Shown one piece after another: positions 51,224 to 58,654 of a stretch of DNA of 64,000 nt. The DNA is from an uncultured Fibrobacter sp. (GTDB lineage Bacteria > Fibrobacterota > Fibrobacteria > Fibrobacterales > Fibrobacteraceae). The notes under the pieces were generated by a model, which had not been told where the DNA came from, ran no database searches, and saw nothing but the letters and a program-made list of their open reading frames with translations. The position numbers and the translations under genes were made by a program. Location: the NCBI GenBank assembly GCA_934699585.1, contig CAKUWY010000017.1, positions 1-64,000 on the forward strand, given 5' to 3'. Position 1 is the stretch's first letter, and every line of letters begins with the position of its first letter.

Positions 51224-52933
51224 ATGAGCCGTAACAAGATTTTTTGCGAAGAAAGATTCAAGACACTGCTGGGAGCCTCCACCGTAGGCATGATTATCCC
51301 CATCGTGGTCATTCTTTCCAATGCGGCCATTGTCGGAAACGTGCTTGACGAAAGGGCGCTGTCGGCCTGGAACGTCTTTACCCCCCTGCTCAATTTCTTT
51401 ATCGGGATTGCCGACATCGTAAGTATCGGCACCTGCTATGTCTATACCTACAAGATAGGCGAAACGGACAAGTCGGGAGCGGACAAGGTCTTTGGGCAGA
51501 GCCTCCTGGTTTCAATCGTGCTTTCGGCCATTACCTACTTCGCTTCCGGTGCCTGTTTCGAAATCTACCTGAACTACCTTAACATAAGTCCAGAAATTAC
51601 CCAGTATGCACAGGACTGTTTCTGCTACTACCGGTACGTGCTGATGCTCTACCCCGTCTATTTTTTGCTTTCGGACATGGTGCTCATGGACGGGGACGCG
51701 GCCTGCAGTTACCTTTCAAATGTGCTTCTGCTCGTAGTGGGCCTCCCCGTTTCCGTCGTGGCATGCACGAACATGGGAATCTCCGGCATCGGCGTCGGAG
51801 CACTGGTCGGCACCTTAGGAGCCATACTTGCCCTGTGCCTCCATTTCTTCCGCAAGTCCAACTCCCTTAGGCCCAGGTTCCATTTCAGTTTCAAGCTCCT
51901 CGCCGCCACCCTGAAATACAGCATCGTCGATGCAAGCCTCTACCTGCTTGTGGGGCTACAGACCTTTATACTGAACAAGTACGTTATTTTCAACTATGGC
52001 GAATTCAACCTGCCTGTACTGACGCTCGTGACAAGCGTTATCCAATTGACCATCATCTTTGACGGCATCGGCCAGGCAATGACGCCCCTTGCCAACGTTT
52101 ACCATGGCGAAAAAAATCCAGAAGGCGTGCGGAAGGTCATGAAAATTTCCATAAAGGCGGCACTGGCAGAAGGGCTGATCTTCACCCTGATTCTAGCCAT
52201 TTTCGCCCCCATAATTCCCCGCGCCTTCAATATCGAATCTCCCCTATTGCAGGAACTTTCCACCAAGGCCCTCTGGATAGTTTGCCCAACCCTGTGTTGT
52301 ACCGCCCTGCTTTTTCTTTTCACCTCCTATTTCTTGGTGCGGCAGTCCATCAGCCACAGCCTTACCATCTGCGTTCTCAAGGATTTGCTGATGCCAATCC
52401 TGTGCGTGTTTGCCTTCGGGGCTATGATTGGCTTTTCGGGCGTATGGGTGGGGCTTTCCCTGGCACCGCTCCTTACCCTCGTTATAAGCACACTGCTGTC
52501 CCTGTTACGTTTCAAAGGAAAGAAATTCCCCTTGTTCCTGGATGAATCCGAAAAGCACCATTATTCCTTTGACTTCGTGGTCACCACTGAGAATACCATG
52601 AGCATCCAACAGAAAGTCCGGAAATTCCTGATCCAGGAAGGCGTTTCAAGCAAGAACATCACCAAGGCCCTGCTAATCATAGAAGAGATTTACATGTTCC
52701 TGATAGACCACAATGCGCCCAAGGTTCTCTTGTCCGAACTCACCATTGTTGTAGGCAAGCACGTGCAGATGATTTTCAGGGACGACGGAAAGATTTTCGA
52801 CATCACGAGCGAAATAAGCGCCACCTCTTCTTTCCGGGGGTTTGTCCTGAAAAACATCATGATAAACCAGGAAGACAAGAAAAACATTACCACCACGAGC
52901 TACAACCGGAATTTTATTATATTACCCCTGTAA
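51224..52933 (+). CDS. MATE-family efflux transporter fused to RsbW-like domain
   Basis: This 569-residue protein has about 440 residues of MATE transporter (twelve helices; ASTVGMIIPIVVILSNAAIVG at the start) and a cytoplasmic tail. The tail (about 450-569) has a helix EEIYMFLIDHN at 487-497, strands LTIVVGKHVQMIF, the box DDGKIFD at 520-526 and a terminal strand NFIILPL. This order is that of HATPase_c_2 domains in RsbW/SpoIIAB anti-sigma kinases. The DxG box is kept but the Asn of the N box is lost. The gene after it, 22 bp away, encodes an RsbU-like phosphatase. Divergence from the NRPS suggests that the exporter handles its product. Confidence 0.82.
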   Translation: MSRNKIFCEERFKTLLGASTVGMIIPIVVILSNAAIVGNVLDERALSAWNVFTPLLNFFIGIADIVSIGTCYVYTYKIGETDKSGADKVFGQSLLVSIVLSAITYFASGACFEIYLNYLNISPEITQYAQDCFCYYRYVLMLYPVYFLLSDMVLMDGDAACSYLSNVLLLVVGLPVSVVACTNMGISGIGVGALVGTLGAILALCLHFFRKSNSLRPRFHFSFKLLAATLKYSIVDASLYLLVGLQTFILNKYVIFNYGEFNLPVLTLVTSVIQLTIIFDGIGQAMTPLANVYHGEKNPEGVRKVMKISIKAALAEGLIFTLILAIFAPIIPRAFNIESPLLQELSTKALWIVCPTLCCTALLFLFTSYFLVRQSISHSLTICVLKDLLMPILCVFAFGAMIGFSGVWVGLSLAPLLTLVISTLLSLLRFKGKKFPLFLDESEKHHYSFDFVVTTENTMSIQQKVRKFLIQEGVSSKNITKALLIIEEIYMFLIDHNAPKVLLSELTIVVGKHVQMIFRDDGKIFDITSEISATSSFRGFVLKNIMINQEDKKNITTTSYNRNFIILPL

Positions 52934-52955
52934 GCAGTTAGACTATGGACTTGGT

Positions 52956-54407
52956 ATGGCCCACAAAAAAATAAAATTCAGTGAATCTACCCAGGCACTG
53001 TTCGAAGAAAACGAATGGAAGGCCAACAACCTCATTGCAGGTTCTTTCGGCATCTTGGCGTTTATCTACCTCGTCATCGCCATCTGCTCCATTACCGGCG
53101 TCTTCGACGTTCCCGCCACATGGGGGATTTTCTTTTTTGGGCTACAGACCGCCTTGTTTATCGCCATGATGTTTGCCATCAGGTGCTTGAACCAAAAAAA
53201 GTTTACCAAGTACGTGGGCCTCGTGGTTTTACTTTTGGCCATCAGCCTCTACACGGTCATATACTCCTACGGCGTGGAGCTCCTGTTTGCCATTCCCATT
53301 GTACTGAGCTGCCGCTACTACCTGAAAAAAGTGACCCTAAACGTATCGATAGTGACAACTATCGCCTATATCGTTTCTAAGTTCCTGTCTTCTATTTACG
53401 GGCTTCCGGACATCAACATGGTCTCCTTTGTTCCGGGAACCATCATCACCATCACCAGCACCATGGACGCGGCCATTGCCGACGCCATCAGCCAGCTGCA
53501 AGGGGAAGCCCTGCACCAATTCCTGGTGGACTACAACATCAACAACTTCTTCTACTGTATCGACAGCAACCTGGTATTCCTCTTGGCCATCATCTATGTC
53601 TGCTACAACACTACAAAGCGGATGCAGACCATGGTGCTTATCCAGGCAGACATTTCCAGCAAGAAAGCCGCCGTGGAATCAGAACTGAAGATGGGGAACT
53701 CCATCCAGATAAGCATGCTCCCCCACAATTTCCCCTCATCGGAATCCGTAGAAATCTTTGCCACCATGGACCCTGCTAAAGAAGTGGGCGGTGACTTTTA
53801 CGATTTCTTCTTTATCGACAAGACCCATGTGGGTATCGTCGTAGCCGACGTTTCGGGCAAGGGCGTGCCTGCGGCCCTATTCATGGTGATTACCAAGACC
53901 CTCATCAAGGACCAGGCCAAGCTGGGGCTGTCTCCCGAAAAGGTGTTCACCAAGGTGAACCACTCCTTGAGCAAGAGCGACGACGAGGGAATGTTCGTGA
54001 CGGCATGGTTCGGTGTCCTGGACATGGAAACGGGAGTCTTGAGTTATTCCAACGCAGGGCACAACCCGCCCCTGATTTGTATCGGAGGCAAGGATTTCCA
54101 GTTCCTGCGGTCGCCCAAACGCAAGTTGCCGCTGGCTGCCATGGATAAAGTCGAATACTACCAGGAAAGCATCACCCTTTCGGCAGGCGACAGCATTTTC
54201 CTCTATACCGATGGCGTTACCGAGGCCTGCCACCAGAAGGATTTCTACGGGGAGACCCGCCTGACGGAATACCTGAACAAGAACCGCAACACGGACCTGG
54301 AAGGCGTTCTGCACGGGCTCAAGACGGAGCTGGACGCTTTTGCCGATGGCGAACCGCAATACGATGACATCACTATGCTGATGATGAAATATAAGGGGAG
54401 AGGATAG
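52956..54407 (+). CDS. Membrane-anchored SpoIIE/RsbU-type PP2C phosphatase
   Basis: This 483-residue protein has six or so N-terminal membrane helices (about 28-225), a linker helix, and a PP2C-type phosphatase domain. Metal motifs are visible in DPAKEVGGDFYDF near residue 275, VGIVVADVSGKGVPAA, and the C-terminal DGEPQYDDITMLMM. RsbU-type phosphatases dephosphorylate STAS-domain anti-anti-sigma factors; none is encoded within the window. The N-terminus resembles a small-ligand-sensing membrane domain. It probably shares an operon with the MATE-RsbW-like gene. Confidence 0.9.
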   Translation: MAHKKIKFSESTQALFEENEWKANNLIAGSFGILAFIYLVIAICSITGVFDVPATWGIFFFGLQTALFIAMMFAIRCLNQKKFTKYVGLVVLLLAISLYTVIYSYGVELLFAIPIVLSCRYYLKKVTLNVSIVTTIAYIVSKFLSSIYGLPDINMVSFVPGTIITITSTMDAAIADAISQLQGEALHQFLVDYNINNFFYCIDSNLVFLLAIIYVCYNTTKRMQTMVLIQADISSKKAAVESELKMGNSIQISMLPHNFPSSESVEIFATMDPAKEVGGDFYDFFFIDKTHVGIVVADVSGKGVPAALFMVITKTLIKDQAKLGLSPEKVFTKVNHSLSKSDDEGMFVTAWFGVLDMETGVLSYSNAGHNPPLICIGGKDFQFLRSPKRKLPLAAMDKVEYYQESITLSAGDSIFLYTDGVTEACHQKDFYGETRLTEYLNKNRNTDLEGVLHGLKTELDAFADGEPQYDDITMLMMKYKGRG

Positions 54408-54485
54408 TTAGTGGTTGGTGGTTAGTGATTAGTGGTTAGGGAGATGTGAAGTGTGTAATGTGAGATTAGTAGTGAGTTGTGGGTT
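54407..54485. repeat. GGTTAGTG tract followed by GTGTAATGTGAG tract
   Basis: TTAGTGG words repeat about five times, then a GATGTGAAGTGTG-type tract follows. The pair resembles 19561-19633 in order and spelling. It starts at the phosphatase stop codon. Confidence 0.65.
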
Positions 54486-54533
54486 GTGAGGCGTGATGGT
54501 TACAAGAGGTTCGAGGCGCGAGGTTCGAGCATT

Positions 54534-54557
54534 GTCATCCTCGCGCAGGCGAGGATC
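54534..54557. repeat. Palindromic repeat, family A, short form, minus orientation
   Basis: On the minus strand GGATCCTCGC and GCGAGGATGAC enclose CTGC. The 218-bp gap before the NSS gene holds this and the preceding tract but no gene. Confidence 0.8.
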
Positions 54558-54625
54558 CGCTTGAGGAAACAAGAGTTAAGTTTTAGTTTGTAGAATTAAA
54601 AATCAGGGAACTAGGATAGTCAAAA

Positions 54626-56287
54626 ATGTCAAACAAGAGAGAAAACTGGGGTTCCAAGCTGGGAGTAATCCTCGCCGTGGCAGGTTCTGCCGTCGGACTC
54701 GGCAACTTTTTACGCTTTCCCGTGCAGGCGGCCACCAATGGCGGCGGAGCTTTCATCATCCCCTACCTGATTGCCTTTTTGCTTTTGGGCATTCCTCTTT
54801 CGTGGATGGAATGGACCCTTGGCCGTGCGGCAGGACTCCACCATCACGGTACCGCACCGGGTGGATTCCACTACATTCTCGGTAAAAAGCCCTGGGCAAA
54901 GCACCTGGGCTCCTTGGGACTTTTACCCCCGCTGTTCATCAGCTTCTACTATGTCTTTATCCAGTCCTGGATTCTGGCATTTACTTACTATTCCGCCACT
55001 GGAAAGCTCATGGAAGTTGTGGCTGGCGGCTACGAACCCATGAAGGAATTCTTCGGCAACTACATCATGCTGAACACCAAGGTAGGCCCCATTCCTGCCG
55101 CCATCCTGTTCTTCTTGATTACCTTCGCCTGCAACATGGGGCTTTTGTCCTTCGGCGTGCGCAAGGGCATCGAGCGGGTGAACAAGGTCACCATGCCCAT
55201 CCTCCTCATCATGGGCATTATCCTGGTGGTTCGTGTGCTTACCGTTACCGACATCGGCAAGGGCCTTGCCTTCGTGTGGAATCCGAACTTCTCTGAAATG
55301 CTCAACCCCGCCGTGTGGCTTGCGGCATCGGGCCAGGTGTTCTTTACCATGAGTCTTGGCATGGGCATCGTGTTCTGCTACGCCAGTTACCTGAAACCCA
55401 AGGAAGACCTGGTGCTTTCGTCCCTGACCGCCGGCGCTACCAACGGATTTGCCGAAATTATCTTGGGCGGCACCATCGTGATTCCTATGGCGGTGCTCAT
55501 CGCCGGCAACAACATCGAGGAATGCGCCAAGCTGGGCACCTTCGGTCTCGGATTCCAGACCATGCCATTCGTGTTCGGGCAGCTTCCCTTCGGCGGATTT
55601 TTCCAGACGCTCTGGTTTGCCATGCTCTTTATTGCAGGTGTCACCAGCGCCATTTCCATCATTCAGCCCCTGATCAGCTTCTGCGAAGACGACCTGAAGT
55701 TCCACCGCAAAAAGGCCATCGCCGCCACAGGTACCGTGACCTTCCTGGGCAGCCTGGTGGGCATCTTCGGCCTTGCCGCCGGTGCCGTCGATGAACTGGA
55801 CTTTTGGGGCGGCAGTTTCTTGCTGGTGGTGCTCGGCACCATCCAGGCGTTCATTTTTGCCTTTGTGCTAGGTCGCCACAAGTCCGAGACCATCGGCGAA
55901 GACGGCAAACCCGAAAACGAGGCCTTTGCCCTGATGAACGACGGAGCGGCCCTAAAGCTCCCCCGCTTTATCCGCCCTATCATCATGTACGTGTGCCCGA
56001 TTTACCTTGCCATTGTGCTTGTGGCGTGGATGATCCACGACGGAATGGACGTGTTGCTGTTGAGCAATGTGGCCGCCGATGCGCGAGTCACCTTCCTTGG
56101 TCACGAATTCTCCCAGATTGGCTTTACCTGGGGCGTGCGCGGATTCCTGCTTGCGCTGGTAATCCTTTTGAATATTGCCATCTACTTTGCCTGGAGGCAG
56201 GGGGGCACTGCAAGACTCACCACCATCTTGCATAAACAAACCAAGTCTGTGGGCCGAGCCGGTGAACACGACGAAGAGGAGGCATAA
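54626..56287 (+). CDS. Sodium-dependent amino-acid transporter (NSS/SNF family, MetP-like)
   Basis: This 553-residue protein has twelve helices and the NSS sodium-site opening SKLGVILAVAGSAVGLGNFL in TM1. The unwound TM6 region lies near VFFTMSLGMGIVFCYASYL. The best clue to function is the tiny membrane protein encoded 2 bp downstream, which matches the MetS subunit of MetPS-type methionine/alanine importers. ATG 54626 has AGGA about 9 bases upstream. Confidence 0.93.
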   Translation: MSNKRENWGSKLGVILAVAGSAVGLGNFLRFPVQAATNGGGAFIIPYLIAFLLLGIPLSWMEWTLGRAAGLHHHGTAPGGFHYILGKKPWAKHLGSLGLLPPLFISFYYVFIQSWILAFTYYSATGKLMEVVAGGYEPMKEFFGNYIMLNTKVGPIPAAILFFLITFACNMGLLSFGVRKGIERVNKVTMPILLIMGIILVVRVLTVTDIGKGLAFVWNPNFSEMLNPAVWLAASGQVFFTMSLGMGIVFCYASYLKPKEDLVLSSLTAGATNGFAEIILGGTIVIPMAVLIAGNNIEECAKLGTFGLGFQTMPFVFGQLPFGGFFQTLWFAMLFIAGVTSAISIIQPLISFCEDDLKFHRKKAIAATGTVTFLGSLVGIFGLAAGAVDELDFWGGSFLLVVLGTIQAFIFAFVLGRHKSETIGEDGKPENEAFALMNDGAALKLPRFIRPIIMYVCPIYLAIVLVAWMIHDGMDVLLLSNVAADARVTFLGHEFSQIGFTWGVRGFLLALVILLNIAIYFAWRQGGTARLTTILHKQTKSVGRAGEHDEEEA

Positions 56288-56289
56288 CC

Positions 56290-56391
56290 ATGGAATTTTC
56301 TACAAGCGGATTGATTTTTATGGTAGCCTCCTGGGCCGCCATCATCGGACTTTGTATATTTTGTTTCGCAAAGGTCTTTAAGAAAAAGTAA
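56290..56391 (+). CDS. MetS-like small subunit of NSS transporter (33 residues)
   Basis: This 33-residue single-span protein reads MEFSTSGLIFMVASWAAIIG in its first twenty positions and ends in FAKVFKKK. It has an N-terminal polar tip, one hydrophobic helix with a WAAI segment, and a basic tail, as in MetS-family small subunits. GGAGG at 56278-56282 lies 7 bases before the ATG, a perfect ribosome site inside the end of the transporter gene. Such genes are often missed because of their size. Confidence 0.85.
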   Translation: MEFSTSGLIFMVASWAAIIGLCIFCFAKVFKKK

Positions 56392-56417
56392 CTGTCGAGA
56401 ATTTGAAGGAGAGAACC

Positions 56418-56927
56418 GTGAAGGACATTCAAGAGAAAGTATCTGAACTGGGACTGACCCTACCCCAATGCCCGGCCCCGCTGGCGGCCTACATTCCCGC
56501 CACCCGCTACGGCGATACCATCGTGGTTTCTGGGCAGTTGCCCTCCATCAACGGGGACTTCTCCAACTTCTGCGGCACGGTGCCTACGGACATTTCCGTA
56601 GAAAAGGCTACCGAGGCGGCTCAGATTTGCCTAATGAACAACATCGCCGCCGCCATGACACTTTTGGAAAGCGACGAAACCCTGATGCTGGTGCAGATGC
56701 AGGGCTTTGTGCAGTCCGCAAGCGATTTTCACGAACAGCCCGCTGTGCTGAACGGGGCTTCCGAGCTGGCCGTGCGCATCTTGGGCGAAAACGGCAAGCA
56801 TGCCCGTACCGCCGTAGGTGTTGCCTCCCTACCGAAAAATGCAGCCGTCGAAATCAGCTGCACGTTCCAGGCCATCCGCAAGGCAATTAGCTACAGCGGA
56901 CGGTATCATTGGATTGAGAAGAAATAG
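56418..56927 (+). CDS. RidA-family (YjgF-like) protein
   Basis: This 169-residue protein belongs to the RidA/YjgF/YER057c superfamily, whose best-known members hydrolyse reactive enamine/imine intermediates of amino-acid metabolism. YGDTIVVSGQLPSING, a central ATEAAQICLMNNIAA helix and HARTAVGVASLPKNAAVEIS are family landmarks. The catalytic Arg is present in the HARTAVG segment. GTG 56418 (MKDIQEKVSE) is chosen because AAGGAG lies 6 bases before it; a TTG at 56403 would precede that site. It follows the transporter and MetS genes, fitting amino-acid handling. Confidence 0.88.
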   Translation: MKDIQEKVSELGLTLPQCPAPLAAYIPATRYGDTIVVSGQLPSINGDFSNFCGTVPTDISVEKATEAAQICLMNNIAAAMTLLESDETLMLVQMQGFVQSASDFHEQPAVLNGASELAVRILGENGKHARTAVGVASLPKNAAVEISCTFQAIRKAISYSGRYHWIEKK

Positions 56928-57518
56928 TTATATCAACTCTTCGGGAGGCAGGTGGTCGCCGCTTTCCGGTTCCTGGTAGCAGGTTTCCGGAACCTGGACT
57001 TGCATCTGGAAGTAGGCCCTATGGGCCGCAATCACCCGTTCACGGGCGAATTCCGCGTTCTGCCAGTCCCCAATCTGCACGTCCTTGCCTTCCAGTTCCT
57101 TGTAGTTCTGGAAAAAGTTCTTGGTGATGCGGAGGAACATCTGGTCCACGTCGGTAATGTCCTTGATGGGACGCGGGTTGAAGACCGGCACTCCCAGAAC
57201 CTTGTAGTCCTTCTTGCCGCCGTCGGTCATGTCCAAAGCACCAATCACGCGGCAGGTGCAAACAGAACCCGTCATCATGGAGGCGGGACTGTAGATGAGC
57301 ATGTCCAGGGCGTCGCCGTCGTCGGCCTTGGTGCTGGGGATAAATCCGTAAGTGCAAGGATAGCTCATGGAGCTGAGCAGGCAGCGGTCCAGGCGGAACA
57401 CGTGCAGGCGCTCGTCATATTCGTACTTGAGGTTGGTGTCCTTGCCGATTTCCACCACGCAGTCCACTTCGTAGGGGTACTTGCGTCCGATGGGGAGATC
57501 GAGATAGTTAATAGCCAT
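56928..57518 (-). CDS. ppa: Inorganic pyrophosphatase, family I
   Basis: This 196-residue soluble enzyme hydrolyses pyrophosphate. It has the metal-binding signature DGDALDMLI, in which the usual Pro is replaced by Ala, plus SYPCTYGFIPST and KDITDVDQMF. The stop codon abuts the stop of the convergent RidA gene with no gap. CGGAG lies 5-6 bases before ATG 57518. A perfect hairpin (57529-57547) sits just upstream of the ribosome site in the leader. Confidence 0.93.
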   Translation of the reverse strand: MAINYLDLPIGRKYPYEVDCVVEIGKDTNLKYEYDERLHVFRLDRCLLSSMSYPCTYGFIPSTKADDGDALDMLIYSPASMMTGSVCTCRVIGALDMTDGGKKDYKVLGVPVFNPRPIKDITDVDQMFLRITKNFFQNYKELEGKDVQIGDWQNAEFARERVIAAHRAYFQMQVQVPETCYQEPESGDHLPPEELI

Positions 57519-57528
57519 TTAAACTCCG

Positions 57529-57547
57529 TAGGTCCACCTTGGACCTA
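57529..57547. promoter_or_regulatory. Hairpin in the ppa leader
   Basis: TAGGTCCA, three bases, TGGACCTA is a perfect 8-pair inverted repeat, 10 bases upstream of the ppa start codon. It could affect translation. The 125-bp gap (57519-57643) shows no gene. Confidence 0.45.
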
Positions 57548-57643
57548 ATTCATTGTCATTTCCAAAATGTAACGCAAATTTAGCATTTGTATATAAAAAA
57601 ACAAGGGGGGCTTCAGGATTCAAAGATCGTGATTTGAACGAAA

Positions 57644-58654
57644 CTAGCCCATCTGTACCTTTACTTGTGCCGCCAAGGCTTCGCCCTGGGCGATGAACCA
57701 GGCGTCGCCTGCCGTTGCGGGAATTTCCATTTGAATGCAAGCCTGCAGAAGTCTCTGGGTCGATTCGTGCCAGTAGATGCCACGCATTTTCAAGACGGCG
57801 GAATGGCTCGCATCGCCTGCCGGAACAATGTCAGCATGGCTTGCCACCGGGAACTGGCAGCCCGCATTCAGAGCCTTCAAAAAGGACATTTCGGCAAGAG
57901 CGATGCCGAAGGTTTCGGGATGGTTGACGGCAGCGAGAAGGGGAAGAAGTTCGGGACAGAATCCTTCGTCGCTACGCTCCTCAGGATGACATGATAGAGA
58001 GCGTTCCTCGCAATGACGCATTTCAGACAGCGTCTCTATGGCGAGGATTCCCTGGCCGGAAGCGGGCAAAACCTGCTCCACGCCGAAATATTCCGTAATC
58101 TGGTCTGCAAGCCCCATACGCTTGAGGCCTGCGGCCGCAAGAACCACACCGTCCAATTCCGCAAGCTTTGCAAGGCGGGTCTGGATGTTCCCGCGGATAG
58201 GAACGTACTCCAGGTCCGGCCGGAGAGCCTTCAGCTGAACCACCCGGCGGATACTGCCCGTACCGACGCGGGCACCTGCAGGCAGGTCCATAAACTTGAT
58301 GCCCTTTGCACCACCCTTCGAAACGAAAGCGTCACGAGGGTCTTCCCGCTCCAGCACAGCGGCAAGCTTGAATTCCGGCAGCACCTGGGCAGGCATGTCC
58401 TTGAGGCTGTGGACGGCAATGTCCGCACGGCCCTCCAAAAGTGCCACTTCCAGTTCCTTGATAAAGACTCCCTTGCCGCCAAAACTTGCAAGGGACTTGT
58501 CCAGACGGCGGTCCCCTTCGGTGGTCATGGAGACCAGCTCGTAAGTCACGTCTTCGCCCAAAGACTTTGCGCAGGCGACCAGGCGGTCCGCCACCAGGCG
58601 GGTCTGGGTCATGGCAAGTTCACTCTTGCGGGTGGCTATGCGAATGGTTTTCAC
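57644..58654 (-). CDS. hemC: Porphobilinogen deaminase with in-frame repeat insertion
   Basis: This 336-residue enzyme joins four porphobilinogen units into hydroxymethylbilane for haem/corrinoid synthesis. It begins MKTIRIATRKSELAMTQT and has FLKALNAGCQFPVAS with the dipyrromethane-binding Cys near residue 266. GTG 58654 is the likely start: GGAGG lies 7 bases before it and it overlaps the hemA stop as GTGA. Residues about 212-232 (HCEERS and CHPEERSDEGF) are encoded by palindromic repeat DNA and lengthen the loop after GQGILAIE. The enzyme core is intact, so it is probably functional. Confidence 0.93.
   Translation of the reverse strand: MKTIRIATRKSELAMTQTRLVADRLVACAKSLGEDVTYELVSMTTEGDRRLDKSLASFGGKGVFIKELEVALLEGRADIAVHSLKDMPAQVLPEFKLAAVLEREDPRDAFVSKGGAKGIKFMDLPAGARVGTGSIRRVVQLKALRPDLEYVPIRGNIQTRLAKLAELDGVVLAAAGLKRMGLADQITEYFGVEQVLPASGQGILAIETLSEMRHCEERSLSCHPEERSDEGFCPELLPLLAAVNHPETFGIALAEMSFLKALNAGCQFPVASHADIVPAGDASHSAVLKMRGIYWHESTQRLLQACIQMEIPATAGDAWFIAQGEALAAQVKVQMG
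57958..58018. repeat. Family A palindrome plus half-element inserted in hemC
   Basis: AATCCTTCG and CTCCTCAGGATGAC form one element (57958-57990); GCGTTCCTCGCAATGAC (58001-58017) is half of another. Together they add about 20 codons in frame. Confidence 0.8.
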
